Assembly: GCA_963847085.1 (NCBI GenBank)
Contig: CAWJYO010000008.1
Location: 62,001-126,000, forward strand
From: Ilyomonas sp963847085
GTDB lineage: Bacteria > Bacteroidota > Bacteroidia > Chitinophagales > Chitinophagaceae
DNA: 64,000 bases
Direction: 5' to 3'
A program made the position numbers and the translations under genes. Each line of letters starts with the position of its first letter. The stretch's first letter is position 1. The notes below the pieces were generated by a model. It had not been told where the DNA came from. It saw nothing but the letters and a program-made list of their open reading frames with translations, and did not search any database. Below are positions 1-10,128 of the stretch, piece by piece.

Positions 1-1314
1 TAATTATGAAGTGCATCCTGAAAAGCCAGTAGTTAAAGTAACGGTCAAACGGAAAAGAATCTGTTGAACTTCCCATTCTCATTGTTCCGGGTACGCATCC
101 AAATGCCATAGGCATCGCTGTTGGTTACGGCCGCACGGCGAAAGTTGGGAAAAGCAGTTGTCAATCAGGTAAAAATGTATTTCCACTTACCTCATTGGTA
201 AACAATAATGTTAGCTGCGTTGTTCCTGATGTAAAAATTGAAGAAACAGGTGATACATACAAACTTGCGCTTGCACAAACACACAATATTTACAATACTG
301 CACAAGGCAATCGTACTGAAGTGGTAAAAGAATTAACCTTAGCAGAATATAAAAAGAAACCAAGGAATACGGGAAGAAAGGAAAAGGAAGTCGAAAAGTT
401 CGGTGGAATAGAAGAGTTACGAAAAGAAGGGAACCATTTATCCTTACTACGAAAAGCCGGGCATCAAATGGGGAATGAGCGTTGACCTCAATAGCTGTAC
501 TGGCTGCGGTGCCTGCGTGGTGGCCTGTTATGGCAGAAAACAACGTGTCTGTAGTTGGTAAAGATGAAGTCGCCCGTTACCATGAAATGCACTGGTTGCG
601 TATCGACCGCTATTTCAGCGGCGATATGGAAAATCCCAAATGTGGTTTTTCAGCCCATGCTTTGCCAGCATTGCGATAATGCGCCCTGCGAAAACGTTTG
701 CCCTGTAGCTGCTACCAACCACAGCAGCGAAGGCTTGAACCAGATGGCTTATAACCGTTGTATCGGTACAAGATATTGCGCTAACAACTGTCCTTATAAA
801 GTACGTCGCTTCAACTGGGTCGATTATACCGGTGCAGACAGCTTTCCCGATAACCAGGATAGGCATTGTAAGATGACGTTGTAATGAACATGAACGATGA
901 CCTTACCCGCATGGTGCTGAACCCTGATGTTACGGTGCGAAGCCGTGGTGTAATGGAAAAATGTAGCTTTCTGCGTACAGCGTTTGCAGGAAGGCAAACT
1001 GAAAGCAAAGAAAGAAAGCCGGCCCTAATTACGGGTGAAAACAATGTGCGATGTACAAACTGCCTGCCAGCAGGCTTGCCCTACAGATGCTATCGTGTTT
1101 GGTAATATCAACGATCCAAACAGTGCTGTTATCGCAGGTTACGAAAAGAACAATCCAAACCGTTTGTTTTATGTATTGGAGCAACTGCATACACTTGCCC
1201 AATGTCAATTACCTGGCTAAAGTAAGAAACCAGGAAGAAACAGTAGGCGCGGTGACAAAGAAGGAGAAGCATAGAAATAATATCCTCGTCATAGGAGCGG
1301 ATAAATTATATTAA
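1..1314 (+). CDS. actB: Alternative Complex III subunit B, C-terminal part (ActB), 5' partial and multiply frameshifted
   Basis: This is the C-terminal part of the molybdopterin-like/iron-sulfur subunit of Alternative Complex III, which oxidises menaquinol in the inner membrane. Translating across frames recovers the conserved end of the molybdopterin-like domain, then a ferredoxin-type domain with four cysteine groups: CTGCGACVVAC (about 495-530), CQHCDNAPCENVCPV (about 665-710), CIGTRYCANNCPY (about 760-800) and CDVQTACQQACPTDA (about 1043-1090). The frame ends at TAA 1312-1314, 28 bp before actC. At least eight single-base indels are needed (near 45, 155, 375, 435, 525, 640, 870, 970, 1050 and 1195), far more than elsewhere in the window. 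The gene begins upstream of the window. Identity is firm from the Fe-S pattern and the gene order; the reading frame is not. Confidence 0.85.
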
Positions 1315-1342
1315 AATAGAAGAACATTTAAAAACACTACGG

Positions 1343-2783
1343 ATGTCATCACTAAAGTACGAATCGCAGGTACGGGAGCCCTTGGTAAATGGTGACAAAG
1401 ATTATCACCAGGTAACAGAAGATATTATGCGCCCTATTGAAGGTAAGCCGTCCAAGCTTTGGTATATTGGTTTTTTTATTTCCATTGCTCTGCTCTTGTT
1501 TGGTATTTATTCCGTTTACCGGGAGGTGACTTATGGCATAGGCCAATGGAACCTGAATAAGACCGTTGGCTGGGGTTGGGATATCACCAACTTCGTTTGG
1601 TGGGTAGGTATCGGTCACGCCGGAACGCTGATCTCTGCTATCTTGTTATTGTTCCGCCAGGGCTGGAGAACAGGTGTAAACCGCGCTGCTGAAGCGATGA
1701 CCATCTTTGCGGTAATGTGTGCGGGTCAGTTCCCTATCTGGCACATGGGCCGTGTATGGATGGGCTTTTTTGTATTGCCTTATCCAAACACACGCGGTCC
1801 TGTTTGGCTGAATTTCAATTCGCCGCTTCTGTGGGACGTGTTTGCGATCTCAACTTATTTTACCGTTTCTCTTATTATTCTGGTATGCGGTTTGTTGCCC
1901 GACTTGGCAATCGTTCGCGACAGGGCAAAAACAAAACTGCGTAAACTTTTGTATGGTATTGCTTCATTTGGCTGGAATGGTTCAACCAAACACTGGCAGC
2001 GCCATGAAGCCTTATCGCTGGTACTGGCAGGTTTAGCTACACCGCTGGTATTGTCAGTGCACACTATAGTATCTTTCGACTTCGCCACTTCGGTAATTCC
2101 CGGGATGGCATACTACCATCTTCCCTCCTTACTTCGTGGCTGGTGCGGTATTTTCTGGTTTTGCGATGGTGCAAACCCTGTTGATTATAACCCGTAAAGT
2201 GTTTAAACTGGAAGATTATATACGATCGAGCATATTGAAGCAATGAATAAAGTAATTGTACTAACAGGTTCCATAGTAGGTATCGCTTATCTTACTGAAT
2301 TATTCATGGCATGGTATAGCCAGAACAAATATGAAGCATATGCTTTCTTTACAACCGCGGTAATTTATTCAGTCCTTATGGCTGGAGCTATTATGGAATG
2401 ATGGCTTGTAACGTACTATCTCCGCAGATCTTCTGGTTCAGAAAATTGCGAAGAAATCTTACCGTTACTTTCTTCATGACCATAATTGTAAATATGGGTA
2501 TGTGGTTTGAGCGTTTTGTAATCATTGTTACTTCATTGTATCGCGATTATCTGCCGTCACCTGGAGAACTTATTACAGCCCAACCATTTGGGAGGTTGGG
2601 TTTTATCTCGGAACATTTGGATTGTTCTTTACCTGCTTCTTCTTGTTCTCCAAATTCTTCCCTGTTATTGCAATTGCGGAAATCAAAGCAATTTTGAAAA
2701 CATCGGGAGAGAATTACAAAGAAAGAATGGAGCCGATTGAAGAAGAGTCTACAGAAGAATTTACACATCATTACGCACATTAA
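1343..2783 (+). CDS. actC: Alternative Complex III subunit C (ActC, NrfD-like quinol-binding membrane subunit), frameshifted
   Basis: ActC is the NrfD/PsrC-like integral membrane subunit that carries a quinol site of Alternative Complex III. The intact first 250 codons show several transmembrane segments and the family motifs WWVGIGHAG (about residue 90) and FPIWHMGR (about 131). Around 2105 the frame changes (PPYFVAGAVFSGFAMVQTLL is read in another frame), with more shifts near 2230, 2395 and 2590. The end is reached at TAA 2781-2783 after an acidic, His-containing tail (EEFTHHYAH). Total span matches about 480 residues, the usual length. It sits between actB and actD in the standard act order. 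The shifts look like indel errors rather than decay, because each side remains strongly family-like. Confidence 0.88.
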
Positions 2784-2852
2784 TAAGCCTTATATTGAAA
2801 GAGAAATTTAATTCACTCACTAAAATTTTTCCGCCTGAAGCGGATTAAGAAT

Positions 2853-3441
2853 ATGGCTAAAAAGAATTTGTAGTTGGATGTTTTGATGATGAAGACGTGC
2901 TGTTTCCGGCGGTAAAAAGAGTTCGTAAGGCAGGATATAAAATCCATGACGTGTATACACCTTTTCCGATGCATGGCTTGATCACGCAATGGGATTGCGT
3001 GAAACCAGCCTGCACACTGCCGGATTTATTTATGGCATCACAGGAACAGCTACCGCATTGGGATGCATCAGCTGGGTGTTTGTAAGTGACTGGCCTATTG
3101 AATATTGGTGGTAAACCACATTTTGCTTTACCGGCATGGATACCCATCATTTTGAACTGACGGTTTTATTTTCAGCCGTCGGAATGGTACTTACTTTTTG
3201 TTATCTGTGCCAGATGGCGCCGTTTGTAAAAAAGCATCATTTCCATCTGCGTGCTACCGACGATCTGTTTGTGATGGTGATAGAATGCACAGCAAAAACA
3301 AACGTGGACGATCTGCAAAGTTTTTTAACCAATAATGGTGCAGTAAAAGTAAATGTGCAGGAAGCGGAACCTGGATGGTGGTTTGGACGGTACGACAAAA
3401 CACAGCAATTAATTAAAGATACCGAAGTGAACATAGCCTAA
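2853..3441 (+). CDS. actD: Alternative Complex III subunit D (ActD), frameshifted
   Basis: ActD is a small two-helix membrane subunit of Alternative Complex III with a cytoplasmic N-terminal domain. Reading ATG 2853 with one A restored in the A-run at about 2858-2863 gives MAKKEFVVGCFDDED, then VRKAGYKIHDVYTPFPMHG, the typical ActD start. Further shifts lie near 2985 and 3090-3125. The two transmembrane helices are encoded about 3010-3080 and 3140-3210, followed by an intact C-terminal domain ending at 3441. The next gene, actE, starts 20 bp later. The product should be about 195 residues, near the usual ActD size. The gene order and the N-terminal motif make the call secure; the exact indel positions are estimates. 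Confidence 0.82.
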
Positions 3442-3460
3442 TGGCAAATAATTTTTGAGC

Positions 3461-4117
3461 ATGAAGCAGTTATTTATCATACTTCTTTCCGTTACTTGTA
3501 TTGCAGTGGTTGTAAGCTGTAATGATATTAAAAGAAAGCCAGGCACTATTTACATGCCTGATATGGCGTATAGCCGGGCCTATGAAACATATATCGAAAG
3601 AGATTCTGCCCAATTTACAGAAGATCAAACAAAGGCAGATGCAAAAATATTTTATGACAATCGTCCGGTATTAGGAACGGTAATGCGTGGTGAAGACCTT
3701 ACTTTTCTGTTAACAAAGGATATACCCGGCGATACTACAAATTATGTGGCATCCAAAGCGGTTCCAAATCCATATACTGCACCGACTAAAGCCGATTTGA
3801 AAGAAGCAGAACGTTTATTTTTAATCAATTGCGCCATTTGCCATGGACCTGCACTTGACGGAAATGGACCTTTATACAAAGGAGGAAATGGACCTTTCCC
3901 CGCCAAACCTGCACAGTTGGTTGGCGATGCCAAGTATGAAGCTATGCCAGCCGGGCAGATGTATTATTCTGTTACCTACGGTAAAAACTTAATGGGCAGT
4001 TATGCTTCTCAATTGTCCCGTCAACAACGATGGATGGTTATAGCGTACATCAAGTCAAAGCAGAGTTCAGGAAAGCCCAAAGCTTCGGCCGATAGTACAG
4101 CAACAGCTAAAAAGTAA
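3461..4117 (+). CDS. actE: Alternative Complex III subunit E (ActE), lipoprotein mono-heme cytochrome c
   Basis: ActE is the mono-heme cytochrome c subunit that passes electrons from Alternative Complex III toward the terminal oxidase on the periplasmic side. The frame is intact. The start at ATG 3461 is preferred over TTG 3455 because it begins a lipoprotein signal (MKQLFII...VVVSC) with the lipobox Cys at about residue 20. A single CxxCH heme motif (NCAICHGPALDGNG, about residue 125) and a distal Met (NLMGSY) mark a cytochrome c fold. The Lys/Ala-rich tail is ordinary for exported Bacteroidota proteins. It is the only act gene here apart from most of actF with no frame problem. Confidence 0.93.
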   Translation: MKQLFIILLSVTCIAVVVSCNDIKRKPGTIYMPDMAYSRAYETYIERDSAQFTEDQTKADAKIFYDNRPVLGTVMRGEDLTFLLTKDIPGDTTNYVASKAVPNPYTAPTKADLKEAERLFLINCAICHGPALDGNGPLYKGGNGPFPAKPAQLVGDAKYEAMPAGQMYYSVTYGKNLMGSYASQLSRQQRWMVIAYIKSKQSSGKPKASADSTATAKK

Positions 4118-4154
4118 ACGATTCAAAACATAAAAGCATACAAAAACATTTATA

Positions 4155-5394
4155 ATGGTATTTATAAAAGAACAGTTTGAGATACCCGCAAGAATGCGCA
4201 CCTGGGCTTTTGGGTTGATAGCCGTGGGTTTACTAGCCGTAATTGGTGGCTACATTGCTTACGGCTTAAGCAGCAACAGTGCTGATAGAGCAGTGTTTTG
4301 GGGAACTTTGCTTTACAATAGTTTGTTTTTTACCATGATTTGCAATGCTGTAATGTTCTTCATCTGCGCCACAACTTTGGCAATGGCAAGCTTTACGGTT
4401 ACCTTCAGCCGTGTAAGTGAAGCTATTTCAGCTATGGTGCCCATTTTCGGTGGCATTACTTTCCTTTTATTGATTTTTATTGTTTTTACCGATAAATCGT
4501 ACATCTATCAATGGCTTGATAGCAATACAGTTGCTCACAGCGAAGTATTGAAAGGAAAGAGTGGTTTTTTAAGCAAACCTTTCTTTCTTGTTTGGACGAT
4601 ACTAACCATTGGTTTATGGAGTGTATTGGGTGCCCGGATGCGCCGCTTGTCCACTGAAACAGATGAAGGCAAGTTCAACTTCGAAAGTGGAAAAAGCTTT
4701 ATCTGGCGGAATACTGTAACGGCAGCTCTGTTTGTTGTTTGGTTTGCCCTTACCACCGCATCGGTTACGCCTTGGTTTTGGATGATGAGTTTAAATGCAG
4801 AATGGTATTCTACCATGTACAGCTGGTACACTTTTGCCAGCACTTTTGTGGCAGGTGTATCACTTATTGCACTATGGGTAATTTACTTAAAAAACAAAGG
4901 GTATTTAGAACTGACAAACCAGGAACATTTGCAAGACCTTGGTAAGTTTATGTTTGCATTCTCTATCTTTTGGACATACCTTTGGTTCGCACAGTACATG
5001 CTAATCTGGTATGCCAATATACCCGAAGAAACATCATATTTCATTCCCCGTGTAAGAGGAGTATATAAAGGAATTTTCTTTTTGAATCTGATTGTCAATT
5101 TCGTTTGTCCCATTTTAATCTTAATGAAAAGATCAGCAAAAAGGAACTATACTTTGATGACATTTATGTGCGTGCTCATTCTGTTTGGTCATTGGATTGA
5201 TTTTTATCAAATGGTAATGGGAAGCTATATCACCTGATAAAGTAACTTTGGCAGAAAGCGGATGGTTTGATTTTGGAACGGCAGCATTATTTGTAGGTAT
5301 TATGATTTATTGTGTCGGAAGAGCTTTGGCTGCAAAACCATTAGTACCACGCTATCATCCATTCCTGAAGGAAAGTATTGTACATCACTCATAA
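4155..5394 (+). CDS. actF: Alternative Complex III subunit F (ActF), NrfD-like membrane subunit, one frameshift
   Basis: ActF is the second NrfD-like polytopic membrane subunit of Alternative Complex III. The 360 intact codons show about nine hydrophobic segments and end artificially at TGA 5235-5237. One indel just before that point restores a further 52 codons (SGWFDFGTAALFVGIMIYC and PLVPRYHPFLKESIVHHS) ending at TAA 5392-5394, giving about 413 residues, the normal length. The gene lies 37 bp after actE and closes the act block before coxB, the usual arrangement in Bacteroidota where Alternative Complex III associates with an aa3-type oxidase. The shift is most likely an indel error in the CACC stretch at about 5231-5234. 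Confidence 0.9.
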
Positions 5395-5465
5395 GAAGGG
5401 ATACAGTAGCTATAGATTGTTTTTGCTATAGAGAAATCGAATTGTAATCGAAAAAATAATACGAG

Positions 5466-6556
5466 ATGTCAACCTGGTTTACAATAGCCGTTGTTTTACT
5501 CATTTTTGTAATCATCTTTCAGATTGCAAAGGCAAGTGAATATGTAAATGTTTTAAAAGGCGAAGAAAGAGCCAACCAATCCAATAATAAGGTAAATGCC
5601 TTTTTTATGATTGCCTTTCTGGTAGTTGGTTTGATTGGTGTTTACTGGTGCAATGAAGTTGCTTTTGCCAAAAACATTATTAGTTCAAAAAGCAGCCAGT
5701 GACCACGGTGAAAAATATGATGAAATGTTCCGATGGACTGTCGTTATCTGTGGCATCGTATTTCTCATTACACAAATTCTTTTGTTTGTATTTGCTTATC
5801 GGTATCAATACAACGAAAAGCGTAAAGTGTACTTCTTTCCACACAATAATACGATGGAACTTGTATGGACAGTAGTGCCAGCCATTGCCCTTACTGTTTT
5901 AATTGTGATTGGTTTGCGCAACTGGTTTGCCATGACAAGTGAAGCGCCTAAAAATGCTTTGCAGGTAGAAATTACCGGAAAGCAGTTCGGCTGGCTGTAT
6001 CGCTATCCGGGTAAGGATGGGCAATTTGGAGAGAAATATTATAAAATGATTGATGAAGCAAATAGCAACCCGTTAGGTCAGTTGTTTAAAGATAGCGCTG
6101 CTTTGAATGTACATGCCGACCCAAAAAATTTTGATGATGTTACACCTACAACTATGTATGTGGTAAAAGGTCGTCCCGTGAAAGCTAATTATCAATTCGC
6201 GCGATGTAATACACGATGTAGGCTTACCGCATTTCAGAATGAAAATGGATGCGGTACCCGGAACGCCCACTACCATGTGGTTTACACCTTTGTATACGAC
6301 AAAGGAAATGAAGGAAATGACCAACAATCCTAACTTTCAATATGAAATCGCCTGCGACCAGTTGTGCGGTAACGGGCATTATTCAATGAAGGGTGTAATT
6401 GAAGTGGTTACGCAACCCGAGTTTGATGCCTGGATGGCGCAGCAAAAGCCCAACTATTACACGGCTTATCCTGATAAAGACCCGGCTAATGCCACAAAAA
6501 CGGCAACTGACAGCACTGGAAAAAAAGCACCGGGAGCGGTAGCATTGAACAAATAA
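5466..6556 (+). CDS. coxB: Cytochrome c oxidase subunit II (CoxB), two frameshifts
   Basis: Subunit II carries the binuclear CuA centre that accepts electrons in the aa3/caa3 oxidase. The frame from 5466 gives one N-terminal transmembrane helix and a second helix (FFMIAFLVVGLIGVYWC). Near 5690 it passes into the frame of 5635-6333, which holds the third helix and FPHNNTMELVWTVVPA. A second shift near 6200-6240 leads into the CuA domain: HFRMKMDAVPGTPT and CDQLCGNGHYSM (about 6355-6390), which contains the CuA Cys, His and Met ligands. Total about 363 residues. The three-helix N-terminus is usual for this phylum. It lies between actF and coxA. Neither indel sits at a motif, so the enzyme is probably functional and the breaks are sequence errors. 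Confidence 0.9.
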
Positions 6557-6600
6557 AGATTTAAGAAGTTTATTTTACTTTATAATAACGAAATTGAGTT

Positions 6601-8415
6601 ATGAGTAACGAAGCGGTTTTGCAAACAGGTACAGGAGGTGTTGAAACTATTCATACAGATACGCATGAACATCATCCTCATACAGAACATTTTATTACCA
6701 AGTATGTATTTAGCCAGGATCATAAAATGATTGCCAAGCAATTCCTGATTACAGGTATGGTATGGGCAATTTTAGGTGGGTTTATGTCGGTTTTATTCCG
6801 TTTACAAATCGGTTATCCCGATTCTACTTTTCCCTGGCTGGAAACCATTTTAGGTAAATGGGGAAAAGGTGGTCATATATCGCCTGAGGCTTATTATGCA
6901 TTGGTAACCATACATGGAACCGTGCTTGTGTTTTTTGTATTGACAGCAGGCCTGAGCGGAACCTTTGCCAACTTACTGATTCCATTGCAGGTAGGTGCAA
7001 GAGATATGGCGTCTCCTATGTTGAATATGTTGAGCTATTGGTTCTTCTTTACTGCCAGCATCGTAATGATTTCATCCATGTTTGTAGAAACAGGACCTTT
7101 TAGTGGTGGCTGGACGGCTTATCCGCCGTTGAGTGCATTGGGCGATGCATCACCCGGTTCTAAAACAGGTATGGATCTTTGGATTATTGCGATGGCTTTG
7201 TTTGTGGTTTCTCAATTGTTGGCTGGGTTAAATTATATCTCTACCATTCTAAACATGCGTACCAAGGGCATGAGCATGACGCGCTTACCGCTAACAATAT
7301 GGGCTTTGTTTTTTACGGCGGTATTAGGCGTATTGTCTTTCCCTGTTTTGTTCTCAGGTTTAATTTTATTGATTTTTGATCGAAACTTTGGTACTTCATT
7401 TTACCTGTCAGATATTTTTATTAGCGGCGTTGGTGCACTACCCAATGAAGGTGGAAGTGCAATTTTATATCAGCACTTATTCTGGTTCTTAGGGCATCCG
7501 GAAGTATATATTATCATATTGCCGGCAATGGGTATGGTATCGGAAGTTTTATCAACCAACGCACGCAAGCCCATATTTGGTTATATGGCAATGGTAGGTT
7601 CCTTATTTGCTATTGCAGTGCTTGCCTTTCTGGTATGGGCGCATCACATGTTTGTGTCCGGTTTAAATCCATTCTTGGGTTCCATTTTTGTTTTGCTTAC
7701 TTTATTAATTGCGGTTCCTTCGGCCATAAAAGTGTTTAACTGGATTACAACTTTGTGGCGGGGCAATATCCGGTTCACTCCGGCAATGCTATTTGCTATT
7801 GGTTTTGTAAGCATGTTTATTTCCGGTGGCTTAACCGGCATCTTTCTCGGCAATTCAGCTCTTGACATTCATTTGCACGATACCTATTTTGTAATTGCTC
7901 ACTTCCACATTGTAATGGGTGTATCTGCTTTGTTTGGAATGTTTTGCGGTGTGTATCACTGGTATCCAAAAATGTTCGGCCGATATATGAATAATGTGCT
8001 TTCCTATATTCATTTCTGGGTTACATTAGTAGGCGCTTATCTCATCTTCTGGCCTATGCACTATGAAGGTTTTGCTGGTATGCCACGCCGGTATTATGAT
8101 TACAGCGACTGGGTAAGCTTTAATCAATTCGGCGGTTTAAACCGGATGATCAGTACAGTAGCAGTTATCGTATATGCAGCACAGTTTTTGTTTTTGTTCA
8201 ACTTTTTTTACTCCATTTTTAAAGGAAGAAAAGTAAGAACACAAAATCCGTGGGGATCCAACACTTTGGAATGGACTACGCCTATTAATCCGGGTCATGG
8301 AAACTGGCCTGGTGAAATTCCCGAAGTGCATCGCTGGGCTTACGATTATGGTAAAGATGGCAAAGACTTTATTCCTCAAACCACTCCGGTGGGTGAAGAT
8401 GAAGTGAGCCATTAG
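6601..8415 (+). CDS. coxA: Cytochrome c oxidase subunit I (CoxA)
   Basis: Subunit I is the catalytic heme-copper subunit that reduces oxygen and pumps protons. The 604-residue frame is intact, with a His-rich N-terminus (HEHHPHTEH) and about twelve transmembrane segments. Heme and copper ligands are visible: the low-spin heme His in TIHGTVLVFF (about residue 104), the His-Tyr cross-link motif GHPEVYIIILP (about 297), the CuB His pair in WAHHMF (about 347) and HDTYFVIAHFHIVMG (about 426), which holds the two heme histidines. The YIIILPAMG context and tyrosine in HPEVY are typical of the A family. It follows coxB by 44 bp and is itself followed by an intrinsic terminator. Confidence 0.97.
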   Translation: MSNEAVLQTGTGGVETIHTDTHEHHPHTEHFITKYVFSQDHKMIAKQFLITGMVWAILGGFMSVLFRLQIGYPDSTFPWLETILGKWGKGGHISPEAYYALVTIHGTVLVFFVLTAGLSGTFANLLIPLQVGARDMASPMLNMLSYWFFFTASIVMISSMFVETGPFSGGWTAYPPLSALGDASPGSKTGMDLWIIAMALFVVSQLLAGLNYISTILNMRTKGMSMTRLPLTIWALFFTAVLGVLSFPVLFSGLILLIFDRNFGTSFYLSDIFISGVGALPNEGGSAILYQHLFWFLGHPEVYIIILPAMGMVSEVLSTNARKPIFGYMAMVGSLFAIAVLAFLVWAHHMFVSGLNPFLGSIFVLLTLLIAVPSAIKVFNWITTLWRGNIRFTPAMLFAIGFVSMFISGGLTGIFLGNSALDIHLHDTYFVIAHFHIVMGVSALFGMFCGVYHWYPKMFGRYMNNVLSYIHFWVTLVGAYLIFWPMHYEGFAGMPRRYYDYSDWVSFNQFGGLNRMISTVAVIVYAAQFLFLFNFFYSIFKGRKVRTQNPWGSNTLEWTTPINPGHGNWPGEIPEVHRWAYDYGKDGKDFIPQTTPVGEDEVSH

Positions 8416-8448
8416 GATAAGACGATAATATCATTTAAACAATATCTG

Positions 8449-8476
8449 ATGCCCTGATTTATCAGGGCATTTTTAT
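8449..8476 (+). terminator. Intrinsic terminator after coxA
   Basis: A 9-bp perfect stem (8449-8457 pairing with 8462-8470, ATGCCCTGA/TCAGGGCAT) with a 4-base loop is followed by a short T-run. It lies 33 bp after the coxA stop and splits the act-coxBA unit from ctaB and the remaining oxidase subunits. Confidence 0.85.
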
Positions 8477-8493
8477 AAAAACAAAAACTTCTT

Positions 8494-9408
8494 TTGGTAG
8501 GCGAATTAAACAGAGAAAACAGTGCTTCGCTAAAGGCAAGCTTAAAGATAAAAGACTATCTGCAACTGATGAAATTTACCTTGAGTTTTACAGTTGTCTT
8601 TTCCTGTGTTATCTGCTATTTGCTTGCGCCTGCTGTTATTGGTTTTGATTTGAAAATGATACTGCTTCTTTTCGTTGCCGGAATGATGATTGCTGGCAGT
8701 GCCAACACTATCAATCAGGCTGTTGAGAAAGATACTGATGCGATGATGAAGCGCACGGCAAACCGACCCGTTGCCAGCGGCAGAATGACAACAGGCGAAG
8801 CTTACTCGTTTGCTTTTGTTACTGGCTTAGTTGGTGTATTTATCATGTATTACTTTTTCAATCTTACATCAGCAGTTATCTCTGCAGCAAGTTTGTTTTT
8901 GTACGCTTTTATTTATACACCATTAAAGAAAGTGAATTCCATTGCTGTATTGGTAGGCGCATTTCCGGGTGCATTGCCTTGCCTTATTGGTTGGGTAGCA
9001 GGTTTTACAAGTGATACTGCTATCACATGGACAGGAGGATTGGTTTTATTCGGTATACAGTTTTTGTGGCAGTTCCCGCATTTTTGGGCAATTGCATGGG
9101 TGGCGCACAACGATTACAGCAAAGCCGGTTTTAAATTGTTGCCATCCGATAAAGGACCTACCAAATTTACTGCATTGCAAGCCTTACTGTATTCGGTATT
9201 GATGGTACCCGTGGGCATGTTGCCATATTATTTTGGCATCAGCGGGCAAATAAGTTTTTTTATTCTGATTGTCTGCAACCTTTTTATGGTAGTGCAATGT
9301 TCAAGATTGTATTTGGAAATGAATGTAAAAGCTGCGCGCCGTGTAATGTTCAGCAGTTACATTTATTTGCCCATCGTATTACTGGCGTTGCTTGCTGATA
9401 AATTATAA
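8494..9408 (+). CDS. ctaB: Protoheme IX farnesyltransferase (heme O synthase, CtaB/CyoE)
   Basis: This membrane UbiA-family prenyltransferase adds a farnesyl group to heme B to make heme O, the precursor of heme A used by the oxidase encoded around it. The protein has 304 residues and about nine transmembrane helices. The first aspartate motif is visible as NTINQAVEKDTDAMMKRT followed by ANRPVASG (about residues 70-95), typical of the family. The start is uncertain: TTG 8494 gives the full domain but has little leader after the upstream terminator (ends 8476), and no ATG occurs before codon 26. Heme A synthase (ctaA) is encoded separately at 15507. The assignment is safe. Confidence 0.94.
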   Translation: MVGELNRENSASLKASLKIKDYLQLMKFTLSFTVVFSCVICYLLAPAVIGFDLKMILLLFVAGMMIAGSANTINQAVEKDTDAMMKRTANRPVASGRMTTGEAYSFAFVTGLVGVFIMYYFFNLTSAVISAASLFLYAFIYTPLKKVNSIAVLVGAFPGALPCLIGWVAGFTSDTAITWTGGLVLFGIQFLWQFPHFWAIAWVAHNDYSKAGFKLLPSDKGPTKFTALQALLYSVLMVPVGMLPYYFGISGQISFFILIVCNLFMVVQCSRLYLEMNVKAARRVMFSSYIYLPIVLLALLADKL

Positions 9409-9448
9409 AATAAAAAGTTAGTTATAAAAAGATAAAACCGCTGTTTAG

Positions 9449-9456
9449 TAAATTTG
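9449..9456 (+). promoter_or_regulatory. Candidate -7 box (TAAATTTG) upstream of the small subunit III gene
   Basis: TAAATTTG at 9449-9456 matches the Bacteroidota -7 consensus TAnnTTTG and lies 23 bp before ATG 9480. No clear -33 TTG was found at the usual distance, so this is a tentative call. Confidence 0.4.
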
Positions 9457-9479
9457 CTTTTTACAAATTGTTCCCTATT

Positions 9480-10058
9480 ATGATTGCAAGTATTGAGAGT
9501 ATAGAAAAAAAGAGATTACATCCTTATAAGTTTACACTTTGGGTGGCTATTGGAAGCATCATTATGATGTTTGCAGCATTAACGAGTGCTTATATTGTTC
9601 GTCATGCACAGCACAACTGGCTCGAGTTTTCGATGCCGAAAGTATTTTGGTATTCAACTGTTGTTATCATTGGGAGCAGTGTTACTTTACATCTTGCCGT
9701 TAAAGCATTTCGCTCCCGCGAACGAAACCGCTATAAAACGTTGCTTTCTGTAACCGCTTTGTTAGGCGTATTGTTTGCAGTATTGCAAGGCTACGGCTTT
9801 TACGATTTATACAGCCGCGGTGTGCAAATTATAGGTAAGGGAAGCAATCCGGCTGCATCATTTTTAGGCATTATTACCGGCTTGCATGTAGTGCATGTGT
9901 TAGGAGGTGTTATTGCTTTGCTTATTGTGTTCCTCAGAGCCTATAGTCGTAAAATAAAAAGCTACGACAGTACGTCGGTTGAAATGCTAAGCATCTACTG
10001 GCATTTTGTGGACATACTTTGGATTTATTTATTCATTTTTTTTAATTGGGTAGGATAA
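9480..10058 (+). CDS. Cytochrome c oxidase subunit III-like protein (first of two)
   Basis: This is a five-helix subunit III-family protein of 192 residues, a stabilising partner of CoxA with no redox centre. Subunit III features are GLHVVHVLGG (about residue 140) and YWHFVDILWIYLF near the C-terminus, where the family has conserved His, Trp and Asp. ATG 9480 is chosen over TTG 9468 because it has a -7 box at a good distance. Bacteroidota often encode two consecutive subunit III paralogues after ctaB; the second starts at 10129. Separation of the two by a 70-bp gap with its own -7 box suggests they may be made from separate starts. Function is inferred from family and context. Confidence 0.88.
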   Translation: MIASIESIEKKRLHPYKFTLWVAIGSIIMMFAALTSAYIVRHAQHNWLEFSMPKVFWYSTVVIIGSSVTLHLAVKAFRSRERNRYKTLLSVTALLGVLFAVLQGYGFYDLYSRGVQIIGKGSNPAASFLGIITGLHVVHVLGGVIALLIVFLRAYSRKIKSYDSTSVEMLSIYWHFVDILWIYLFIFFNWVG

Positions 10059-10097
10059 AAAGCGCCATTTTAAATTCGTAGTTAATCATCATCCATA

Positions 10098-10105
10098 TAC
10101 ATTTG
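10098..10105 (+). promoter_or_regulatory. Candidate -7 box (TACATTTG) upstream of the second subunit III gene
   Basis: TACATTTG at 10098-10105 fits TAnnTTTG and lies 23 bp before ATG 10129, the same spacing as the box before the first subunit III gene. The -33 element is not clear. Confidence 0.4.
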
Positions 10106-10128
10106 CAAAACGAAACTGAACAGGTATT

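Noticed and set aside
5466..5702. Separate small membrane protein before coxB
   Set aside because: Its two helices and the following frame match the three-helix N-terminus of CoxB, so it is the 5' end of coxB broken by an indel.
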